Source of the DNA: Labilithrix sp.
GTDB taxonomy: Bacteria; Myxococcota_A; Polyangia; Polyangiales; Polyangiaceae
Length of the DNA: 64,000 bases
Direction of reading: 5' to 3'
NCBI GenBank assembly: GCA_019637155.1
Contig: JAHBWE010000001.1
Location: forward strand, 558,001-622,000
Shown: positions 57,953-64,000 of the stretch, piece by piece
Numbering within the stretch: position 1 is the stretch's first letter
Layout of the letters: the number at the start of each line of letters is the position of its first letter
The notes under the pieces: generated by a model
The model's input: the letters and a program-made list of their open reading frames with translations, nothing else
Told to the model about the DNA's origin: nothing
Database searches by the model: none
Translations under genes and position numbers: made by a program

Positions 57953-60268
57953 ATGAAGACCGACCCCGTCTGCGGAATGAAGGTCGACCCCGCGAAGGCG
58001 AAGCACGTCCTCGAGCACGAGGGCGAGACGCATTTCTTCTGCAACCCACGCTGCAAAGACAAATTCGCCGCCAACCCCGCGAAGTACCTCGCGCCGCCCG
58101 CGCCGGAGGAGGACCTCGATCGGGGCCCCAGAAGCGGCCGCGAGAGCGGTCGCGAAGCGACCCAGTACACGTGCCCGATGCATCCGGAGGTGGTGCAGCT
58201 GGGTCCCGGTGCGTGCCCGAAGTGCGGGATGGCGCTCGAGCCGAAGGAGGTCACCGCGGAGGCGGGGCCGGACCCCGAGCTCATCGACATGCGGCGGCGT
58301 CTCGTCGTCGCCGCGGTCTTCACGGTGCCGCTCTTCGTCATCGCGATGGGCGGTCACTTCGTGCATGCGTTCCACGGCTCGCTGTGGACGTGGGTGCAGC
58401 TCGTGCTCGCGACGCCGGTCGTCCTCTGGTGCGCCGCGCCGTTCTTCGTCCGCGGCGCGCGCTCGATCCCGGCGCTCTCCCCGAACATGTTCACGCTCAT
58501 CGCGCTCGGCGTCGGCGTCGCGTACGTGCACAGCCTCGTCGCCGCCCTCGCGCCGGGGGTCTTCCCGGCGCCGCCGGAGGTCTACTTCGAGACCGCGGCG
58601 ATGGTGACGACGCTGGTCCTGGCCGGCCAGGTGCTGGAGCTCCGCGCGCGCCATCACACGGCGGAGGCGATCCGCGCCCTCCTCGCGCTGGCGCCGAAGA
58701 CCGCGCGGCGCGTCGCCGACGACGGCACCGAGTCCGACGTCGAGCTCGTCGAGCTGCGCGAGGGCGACCGCGTGCGCGTGCGCCCCGGCGAGCGCGTGCC
58801 GGCCGACGGTGACGTCGTCGAGGGCGAGTCGGCGGTGGACGAGTCGATGCTGACGGGCGAGCCGCTTCCCGTCGAGAAGGCCGCCGGCGCGAGCGTGACC
58901 GGCGGCACGATGAACGGCGACGGCGCGCTCCTGGTCCGCGTGGCCCGCACCGGCAAGGACTCGACCCTCGCGAAGATCGTGCAGCTCGTCTCGCAAGCCG
59001 CGCGCTCGCGTGCGCGTGTGCAGCAGCTCGTGGACCGCGTCAGCGCGTACTTCGTGCCCGCCGTCGTCGCGCTCGCGATCGGGACCTTCATCGCGTGGCT
59101 CGCGCTCGGTCCCGAGCCGCGCTTCGCGCACGCCCTCGTGACGGGCATCGCGGTGCTCGTCATCGCGTGCCCGTGCGCGCTCGGCCTCGCGACGCCGATG
59201 TCGATCATGGTCGCGACCGGCGCCGGCGCCCGCGCGGGCATCCTCGTGAAGGACGCCGACGCGCTCGAGCGCCTGGCGCACGTCACGACGCTCGTCGTCG
59301 ACAAGACCGGCACCCTCACCGCCGGCAAGCCCCGCGTCCACGAGGTCCTCCTCGCCCCGACCACCGACCGCGCGCGCCTCTTCACGCTCCTCCTCGCCGC
59401 CGAAAAGCAGAGCGAGCACCCGCTCGCCCGCGCGATCGTCGCGTACCTCACGGACCGCGCAGCGACCGCCGCCGACGCGGCGCGCGTCGAGGCGGTGCGT
59501 GGGAAGGGCATCGTCGCGGGCCCGCTCGTCTTCGGGACCGCCGCGTTGCTCGCCGACCGCGGCGTGACGATTCCCACAACCACGGTTGTGCAATCCACCA
59601 GCGAGGCCGGTCGCGAGGAGGCGCTCGACGCGGCGGTGGCGAGGCTGCGTGCGCGGGGGCTCACGGTGTCGTTCGCGGCGCTCGACGGCGCGTTCGCCGG
59701 AGTCGTCGCGATCGGCGACGCGCTGAAGCCCGGAGCGGAGGAGGCGCTCGCGGTCTTGCGGGGGCGTGGGTTGCGCGTCGTGATGCTCACCGGGGACGCG
59801 AAGGCGACGGCGCGGGCGGTCGCGCGGGAGGCGGGGTTCACCGACGCCGAGCTCGAGCGGGACGTCGTCGCCGAGGTGTTGCCGGCGGACAAGGTCGCGA
59901 CGGTGGAGCGGCTCGAGAAGGAAGGCGCGATCGTCGCGATGGCCGGCGACGGCATCAACGACGCGCCGGCGCTCGCGCGCGCACACGTCGGCATCGCGAT
60001 GGGTGACGGCTCCGACGTGGCGATCGCGAGCGCGCCGGTGACGCTCGTGAAGGGGGACCTCCGCGGCATCGCGCGGGCGCTCGATCTCGGTCGCGCCACC
60101 GCGAGCAACATCCGCCAGAACCTCGTGCTCGCGTTCGGGTACAACGTCGCGGCGCTGCCGCTCGCGGCGAGCGGCCGAATTGGGCCGATGATCGCTGCGG
60201 CGGCGATGAGCGTGAGCTCGGTCAGCGTCATCGCCAACGCGCTCCGCCTCCGCGGCCGGGTGCGCTAA
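57953..60268 (+). CDS. YHS-HMBD heavy-metal (copper-type) P-type ATPase
   Basis: 771 aa. N-terminal YHS domain (residues 4-46: [31 protein letters not shown]), an odd linker (57-71), HMBD (72-97: [17 protein letters not shown]), then a P1B ATPase: about eight TM helices, transport motif Cys406-Pro-Cys408 ([12 protein letters not shown]), phosphorylation motif DKTGTLTAG (Asp450), actuator TGEP, hinge [12 protein letters not shown] and the metal-binding domains fit Cu(I)/Ag(I) export. The linker [14 protein letters not shown] is encoded by a 42-bp repeat that also occurs at 22253-22294. 30 bp after the sigma factor, so probably one transcript. Confidence 0.92.
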   Translation: MKTDPVCGMKVDPAKAKHVLEHEGETHFFCNPRCKDKFAANPAKYLAPPAPEEDLDRGPRSGRESGREATQYTCPMHPEVVQLGPGACPKCGMALEPKEVTAEAGPDPELIDMRRRLVVAAVFTVPLFVIAMGGHFVHAFHGSLWTWVQLVLATPVVLWCAAPFFVRGARSIPALSPNMFTLIALGVGVAYVHSLVAALAPGVFPAPPEVYFETAAMVTTLVLAGQVLELRARHHTAEAIRALLALAPKTARRVADDGTESDVELVELREGDRVRVRPGERVPADGDVVEGESAVDESMLTGEPLPVEKAAGASVTGGTMNGDGALLVRVARTGKDSTLAKIVQLVSQAARSRARVQQLVDRVSAYFVPAVVALAIGTFIAWLALGPEPRFAHALVTGIAVLVIACPCALGLATPMSIMVATGAGARAGILVKDADALERLAHVTTLVVDKTGTLTAGKPRVHEVLLAPTTDRARLFTLLLAAEKQSEHPLARAIVAYLTDRAATAADAARVEAVRGKGIVAGPLVFGTAALLADRGVTIPTTTVVQSTSEAGREEALDAAVARLRARGLTVSFAALDGAFAGVVAIGDALKPGAEEALAVLRGRGLRVVMLTGDAKATARAVAREAGFTDAELERDVVAEVLPADKVATVERLEKEGAIVAMAGDGINDAPALARAHVGIAMGDGSDVAIASAPVTLVKGDLRGIARALDLGRATASNIRQNLVLAFGYNVAALPLAASGRIGPMIAAAAMSVSSVSVIANALRLRGRVR
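58122..58163. repeat. 42-bp palindromic repeat, copy inside the ATPase coding sequence
   Basis: 40 of 42 bases identical to 22253-22294, same orientation. It contains the perfect hairpin GGTCGC-GAA-GCGACC (58148-58162). Its length is a multiple of three and it reads through as residues 57-71 between the YHS domain and the HMBD without disrupting either. Confidence 0.85.
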
Positions 60269-60277
60269 GGAGAGGGA

Positions 60278-61183
60278 ATGGGACAGCTCGTCGAAGGGAA
60301 GTGGCAAAAGGGTTGGTACGATCCCGACGCGAAGGGGGCGTTCCAGCGACCGAAGACGGTCTTCCGCGGCACCGTCGCGCCGGCGGACGTCGAGCGCGGT
60401 CGCTACCACCTCTACGTGGCCTACGCCTGCCCGTGGGCGCATCGCGCCATGATCGTTCGCGCGATGCGCGGCCTCGAGGACGCGATCGCGATGACGTTCG
60501 TCGACCCGCGCATGACCGACGAGGGCTGGTCCTTCGGGGGCGAGGGCGAGAAGGATCCGCTCTTCGACTACCCGTACCTGCGCGACGTCTACACGCGCGC
60601 GGATCGCAAGTACACCGGCCGCGTCACGGTGCCGGTGCTCTGGGACAAGAAGAAGGACACGATCGTCAACAACGAGTCGCGCGACGTGATCCGCATCCTC
60701 GACACCGCGTTCGACGCGCTCGCGGACGGCCCGTCGCTCGCGCCCCCCGACCTCGTGCCGCTCATCGATCAGCGCCTCGACGAGATCTACGACCCCTACA
60801 ACAACGGCGTCTACCGCGCCGGATTCGCCGGCAAGCAAGAGGCGTACGACGAGGCGGTGCGCGACGTGTTCGCGACGCTGGATCGAATGGACGCGCTATT
60901 GGGCAATCAGCGCTTCCTCTGCGGCGAGACGATGACCGAGGCCGACGTGGCGTTCTTCACGACGTCACTCCGCTTCGACCTCGTCTACTACTCGCATTTC
61001 AAGTGCAACGTGCGCCGCATCCAGGACTACAAGAACGTCTGGCGCTTCGTACGTGAGCTCTATTCGCTCCCCGCCGTGAAGCGCACCTGCGACCTGAACC
61101 AGATCAAGCTCCACTATTACTGGAGCCAAACGACGGTGAACCCCTCCCGCATCGTCCCGCTCGGCCCGTCGCTCGATCTCTAA
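60278..61183 (+). CDS. glutathione transferase of the glutathionyl-hydroquinone reductase type
   Basis: 301 aa. The active-site motif CPWAHR (Cys51) and the surrounding pattern GRYHLYVAYACPWAHRAMIV, then PVLWDKKKDTIVNNESRDVI, EIYDPYNNGVYRAGFAGKQE and ALLGNQRFLCGETMTEADVA, match YqjG/ECM4-type glutathionyl-hydroquinone reductases, which reduce glutathionyl-hydroquinones using a catalytic cysteine. Length fits. Starts 9 bp after the ATPase stop with GGAGAGGG before the ATG, so it probably belongs to the metal-stress transcript. Overlaps the convergent HEPN gene by 4 bp. Confidence 0.88.
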   Translation: MGQLVEGKWQKGWYDPDAKGAFQRPKTVFRGTVAPADVERGRYHLYVAYACPWAHRAMIVRAMRGLEDAIAMTFVDPRMTDEGWSFGGEGEKDPLFDYPYLRDVYTRADRKYTGRVTVPVLWDKKKDTIVNNESRDVIRILDTAFDALADGPSLAPPDLVPLIDQRLDEIYDPYNNGVYRAGFAGKQEAYDEAVRDVFATLDRMDALLGNQRFLCGETMTEADVAFFTTSLRFDLVYYSHFKCNVRRIQDYKNVWRFVRELYSLPAVKRTCDLNQIKLHYYWSQTTVNPSRIVPLGPSLDL

Positions 61184-61581
61184 GCCGCCCATCCACCACC
61201 GACGAGGTGCGCCCGCGCGCGTTTGATGAGCCGGTCGATCTCGGCGAACGCCTCGCTCACGGCCTCGGCATCCGCATCCCACGCACGCTCGTAGTCCGCC
61301 AGCTCGCGGTACGTCGCTGCGCGGCCCACCGCAGCGATCTCGCTCGCGGTCAGGACGTTCGAGACATGTTGGCCGAGGAGGTGGGGAAGGGCGCGGTGAC
61401 GTCGCGGCTCGACGCCGACGGTCAGAAGGAGCGCGACCATCGTGTGAAAGAGGGCGTAGTAGAGGCGGCTCAGGCAATCGTTGAAGAGGCCAGCGTCGCG
61501 CAGCATCACGGCAGCGCGGTACGCTTGGTCGGCGTGCGCCAGCTCCTTCGCGATCGCGGCGCGGCGATTCTCGTCGGTCAA
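61180..61581 (-). CDS. HEPN-domain protein (toxin-type partner of an MNT-HEPN module)
   Basis: 133 aa, all helical. The motif Arg39-x6-His46 (SRLYYALFHTMVALLL) and the following GVEPRRHRALPHLLGQH match the pfam05168-like HEPN group. In toxin-antitoxin pairs the R-x4-6-H motif forms an RNase site. ATG overlaps the stop of the upstream nucleotidyltransferase by 4 bp, the usual arrangement. In similar pairs the nucleotidyltransferase neutralises the HEPN protein by modifying it; whether that holds for this subfamily is uncertain. Confidence 0.82.
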   Translation of the reverse strand: MTDENRRAAIAKELAHADQAYRAAVMLRDAGLFNDCLSRLYYALFHTMVALLLTVGVEPRRHRALPHLLGQHVSNVLTASEIAAVGRAATYRELADYERAWDADAEAVSEAFAEIDRLIKRARAHLVGGGWAA

Positions 61582-61907
61582 AGGGAGATCCCTTCCGCGT
61601 CCAGGTCCTTCGCGAGGAGGCGCTCCGAGCGTCGTAGCTCGTCGAGCTTCTCCGTCGCCAAGATGAGCGGCGCGATCATGAGGCCGCTCGCGAGGGCGAT
61701 CGGCGTCTCTGCGCCGGCCGTTCGCCAGTGCTCGGCCGGCGTGAGCCCGTCGATGACGACCAGCACGTCGACGTCGGAGTCCTCGTGGGCCTCACCCCGC
61801 GCGTAGGAACCGAACAACCGCACGTCACGGAGGCGCTCACCGAACATCCCGCGCAGGAGCTCGCGGTACTGCTCGAGCGGACCGCGCAGCGAGTCGGGGA
61901 TCGGCAT
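61578..61907 (-). CDS. minimal nucleotidyltransferase (MNT), antitoxin-type
   Basis: 109 aa. Pol-beta-fold signature GSYARGEAHEDSDVDVLVVI (residues 33-52) with the metal-binding Asp45 and Asp47. Preceded by DVRLF, as usual. Small size and position directly upstream of a HEPN gene identify an MNT-HEPN pair. The C-terminal ~40 residues are helical. The 85-bp spacer to the next gene (61908-61992) shows no clear feature. Confidence 0.85.
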   Translation of the reverse strand: MPIPDSLRGPLEQYRELLRGMFGERLRDVRLFGSYARGEAHEDSDVDVLVVIDGLTPAEHWRTAGAETPIALASGLMIAPLILATEKLDELRRSERLLAKDLDAEGISL

Positions 61908-61992
61908 CTCACGAGCTTAGCGCAGCTACTACGCGTCAGGCGTCCCGGCGTCGAGGTTCGTCCGATCCTCGTCGCGTGAGACGTTGGCACCT

Positions 61993-62559
61993 CTAAAGGA
62001 GCCGCGTGCCGCTGATGACGAGGATGTCGACGGGGCGCGGGGTGCCGTCGTTGGCTTCGAGGACGACGATGGCGATGCCCGGCTTCACCGCGGTGACGAA
62101 GAGCTGCGTGCCGTCGCTCGACTTCGCGGTGGTGACGGCGTCGCCGGTCACGCTCGTGTCTTTCACGTCATCGAGCGGGAGCGGGAGCTGCTCGCCGACG
62201 GCGAGGGCCCGGCGCGCCGGCTCGTCGCTCGTGACGTCGACGTCGAGGTAGAACTCGTCGCCGGCCTGGATGCGGAGGTGCAGCGTCCCGCGTCCGGCCT
62301 TGCGCCCCAGCAGCGTGAGCGACTGCGTCGTGGCGTAGGCGCGGAAGAGGTCCGGCACGTCGGACTCGCACGAGACGACGTGCTCCGCCTCGAACGTCAC
62401 GCTCCCGCCGACCGGCACGCTCGCCTGCGCGTGCGGCGTGTCCGCGGGCGGCTGCATCGACACCATCGTCACTGGCGGCCGCGCTCGGCGGTGCGTGCGG
62501 CAGGCGGGCATCGCGACCGCGAGGAGCCCGACGGCGATCCACATCCCGATCCGCGCCAC
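61993..62559 (-). CDS. lipoprotein with pilus/secretin N-domain-like strand pattern
   Basis: 188 aa. Lipoprotein signal WIAVGLLAVAMPAC (Cys 20). Two beta-rich repeats: GGSVTFEAEHVVSCESDV ... SLTLLGRKAGRGTLHLRI, and LAVGEQLPLPLDDVKDTSVT ... TQLFVTAVKPGIAIVVLEA. The second resembles the short domain found at the N-terminus of CpaC/RcpA-type pilus secretins (BcsD-like, also Big2-like): a lead-in turn, then VTAVKPGxxxVVL. A match by eye only. Probably periplasmic. Confidence 0.62.
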   Translation of the reverse strand: MARIGMWIAVGLLAVAMPACRTHRRARPPVTMVSMQPPADTPHAQASVPVGGSVTFEAEHVVSCESDVPDLFRAYATTQSLTLLGRKAGRGTLHLRIQAGDEFYLDVDVTSDEPARRALAVGEQLPLPLDDVKDTSVTGDAVTTAKSSDGTQLFVTAVKPGIAIVVLEANDGTPRPVDILVISGTRLL

Positions 62560-62648
62560 GCCCCCATGAAAGCACGCGACAGCGTCGCCCGCGAAGTAGC
62601 GGCGTTCGCGAAGTGGCGGCGGGCTCGTGTCTGTGGAACAACGGGGGC

Positions 62649-63662
62649 GTGCGGGTTGGGCGGCGTCCTCTGGTCCTTGGTGCGTTCGCGGCGGCGGCGC
62701 TCGGGGGTGGGCGCGCCCGCGCCGACGACGAGGGCGAGAACGCCCGTGCGCGATGGCTCGCGGGGCTCGAGCCGCCGCGCGCGTTCGAGGCGAGCGCGGA
62801 GTGGCGCGCCTTCGCCCAGACCGAGACGGAGCGCTGGCAGGCGACCGCCCCGCGCATCAAGGCGATGGAAGACTGGTCGGCGCGCGAGCTCGCGAGCCTT
62901 CCGTTCGATCGGCCCGTCGTCTATCCGTTCGCGGGGCCCGACGCGCTCCACGCTGTCGCGCTCTTCGGAAAGGCGAAGCGCCTCTTCCTCGTCGGCCTCG
63001 AGCCCGTCGGCGCCTTGCCCGACGCCGCGCGCGCCCCCGCCGCCGGGTATTTCACGCGCCTCGGAGCGGCGCAGGCCGACCTCCATCGCCTCGGGTTCTT
63101 CCGCACGCAGGAGATGGCGTCGGACTTCGCGCGCGAGGGCGTCGTCGCCGCGCTCGCCGGCACGATCGCGCGGCTCGGCGGGAAGATCGCGAGCGTCCAG
63201 CTCGGCGCGACGCCGCCGTCGGCGCGGATCGACTGGATCAACAAGGCCGGCGAGGCGCGGCGCCTCGACTACGTCCAGACCGACCTCGCGAACACCGGCC
63301 TCAAGGCGCAGGCGCAGCTCGTCGCCGACATCCACGCGCTCGCGCCGTACGTCACGTTCCTCAAGGCGGCGATGTACCTGCTCGGCGAGGCCCGCTTCTC
63401 GTACCTCCGTCAGACGATCCTCGACGAGAGCGCCGTCGTGCTGCAGGACGACACCGGCGTCCCGCTCCGCTGCTTCGACGCGCGCTGGGCGATGCGCTTC
63501 TACGGCGCCTACGAGCCGCCGCCGCCGGCCTACGCCGACCGCGCCGAGAGCGACCTCAAGGTCGCGCTCGAGCACCGCAGCGTCGCCGCGCTCCCCTTCG
63601 GCTTCGGCTACCACGTGCAACCCGCGAAGGCGTGCCTCGTCGTCGCGACGAAAGGGAAATGA
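62649..63662 (+). CDS. exported protein of unknown function, partner of the VanW-like gene
   Basis: 337 aa from a GTG at 62649 (VGRRPLVLGAFAAAALGGGR), a signal that has a twin-arginine look and ends near RARA. The body starts with WLAGLEPPRAFEASAEWRAF and contains a mixed alpha/beta domain with RPVVYPFAGPDALHAVALFG, KRLFLVGLEPVG, SYLRQTILDESAVVLQDDTG and FGFGYHVQPAKACLVVATKG. No family I can name with certainty. The frame continues upstream to 62613, but the signal peptide favours the later start. The stop overlaps the next start (ATGA). Confidence 0.65.
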   Translation: MRVGRRPLVLGAFAAAALGGGRARADDEGENARARWLAGLEPPRAFEASAEWRAFAQTETERWQATAPRIKAMEDWSARELASLPFDRPVVYPFAGPDALHAVALFGKAKRLFLVGLEPVGALPDAARAPAAGYFTRLGAAQADLHRLGFFRTQEMASDFAREGVVAALAGTIARLGGKIASVQLGATPPSARIDWINKAGEARRLDYVQTDLANTGLKAQAQLVADIHALAPYVTFLKAAMYLLGEARFSYLRQTILDESAVVLQDDTGVPLRCFDARWAMRFYGAYEPPPPAYADRAESDLKVALEHRSVAALPFGFGYHVQPAKACLVVATKGK

Positions 63663-64000
63663 AGCTCCCGCGCCGCGCGCTCGTGCTCGGCGGCGCCGCG
63701 TCCCTCGTCGCCCGCCGCGCCGGCGCCGAGCCCGCGCTCGTCACGCTCGGCCGCTTCGCGACGTCGTACGCCTTCGACGCCGAGCACAAGGCGCGGGCGT
63801 CGAACGTGCAGCTCGCGGCGGAGGCGATCGACGGCAAGAAGGTCCCCGCCGGCGGCACCTTCTCGTTCAACGACGCCGTGGGCGAGCGCACCGCGGCGTT
63901 CGGGTACGCGAAGGCGCTCGTCCTCCGCGACGGGATGCTCGCGGAGGGAGCCGGCGGCGGCGCCTGCCAGGTCGCGTCGACGCTGCACGCCGCCGCCCTC
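63659..64000 (+). CDS. VanW-like protein, N-terminal part (cut by the window end)
   Basis: First 114 codons. Signal with an arginine pair (LPRRALVLGGAASLVARRAG), then the VanW-family core: RFATSYAF, RASNVQLAAEAIDGKKVPAG, GTFSFNDAVGERTAAFGYAK, GGGACQVASTLHAAAL. VanW proteins are found near glycopeptide-resistance and cell-wall genes; their function is not known. Coupled to the preceding exported protein by a 4-bp overlap. Confidence 0.87.
   Translation, partial: MKLPRRALVLGGAASLVARRAGAEPALVTLGRFATSYAFDAEHKARASNVQLAAEAIDGKKVPAGGTFSFNDAVGERTAAFGYAKALVLRDGMLAEGAGGGACQVASTLHAAAL

Noticed and set aside
61180..61907. Prophage or genomic-island remnant around the MNT-HEPN pair
   Set aside because: No integrase, tRNA, direct repeats or base-composition change around the pair.
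1..64000. CRISPR arrays, tRNA or rRNA genes, insertion sequences
   Set aside because: No regularly spaced repeats, cloverleaf-like sequence, rRNA signature or transposase was noticed on reading both strands; tools such as tRNAscan or CRISPR finders were not available.

Overview
The window is 64 kb of very GC-rich DNA (third codon positions almost all G or C) and reads like the chromosome of a myxobacterium-type organism (Myxococcota, probably Polyangia/Sorangiineae). Pointers to this are four Ser/Thr kinase-family genes, many lipoproteins with Ala/Pro-rich linkers, a MYXO-CTERM-like surface tail, FG-GAP and delta-60 beta-propeller lipoproteins, a sigma-54 response regulator and a CorE-like ECF sigma factor. 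The taxonomy is inference; no rRNA or tRNA gene was seen. I saw no phage, insertion sequence or CRISPR array.

Layout. 1-2.2 kb: the start of a Ser/Thr kinase, a divergent XRE regulator and a four-TM protein. 2.2-11.6 kb: a tightly coupled plus-strand operon of a coiled-coil protein, a Slt70-like lipoprotein and the AddB/AddA-type helicase-nuclease pair. 11.6-14.1 kb: RadC-like protein and two secreted proteins. 14.1-21.7 kb: a compact minus-strand operon (kinase, unknown protein, SpoIVB-like S55 peptidase, secreted propeller). 21.7-22.7 kb: a 1-kb non-coding island packed with repeats and perfect hairpins. 22.7-25.8 kb: an operon of a CxxCH protein, a lipoprotein and a DUF1501-like Tat protein. 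25.8-33 kb: CPA2 antiporter, a 2OG oxygenase and a four-gene operon that ends in a free-standing AP2/ERF-like domain. 33-36.4 kb: DUF350 protein with a glutathionylspermidine-synthase-like ligase. 36.7-41.9 kb: vWA lipoprotein, MYXO-CTERM-like protein, Rieske oxygenase plus a second copy of the 2OG-like enzyme, PQQ-type lipoprotein. 42-47.3 kb: kinase, NtrC-type regulator, pseudokinase, secreted trypsin. 47.5-53.7 kb: secreted methyltransferase-like lipoprotein, OPT transporter, chagasin-like lipoprotein, large FG-GAP lipoprotein. 53.7-60.3 kb: a copper/heavy-metal locus (multicopper oxidase, TolC-like channel, HMBD lipoprotein, CorE-like sigma factor, YHS-HMBD P-type ATPase). 60.3-64 kb: glutathionyl-hydroquinone-reductase-like GST, an MNT-HEPN module, secreted proteins and a VanW-like gene cut by the window end.

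The most unusual points are: (i) a plant-like AP2 domain at the end of an operon with a 2OG-Fe(II)-like enzyme whose paralogue, 8 kb away, is translationally coupled to a Rieske oxygenase; (ii) a 42-bp repeat found once in the non-coding island and once, in frame, inside the metal ATPase gene, where it encodes the linker between two metal-binding domains; (iii) a ~140-bp interspersed repeat that in both copies lies upstream of a kinase-family gene; (iv) a Ser/Thr pseudokinase. Starts were chosen from signal peptides, stop/start overlaps, ribosome-binding sites and third-position GC, and may be off by some codons.
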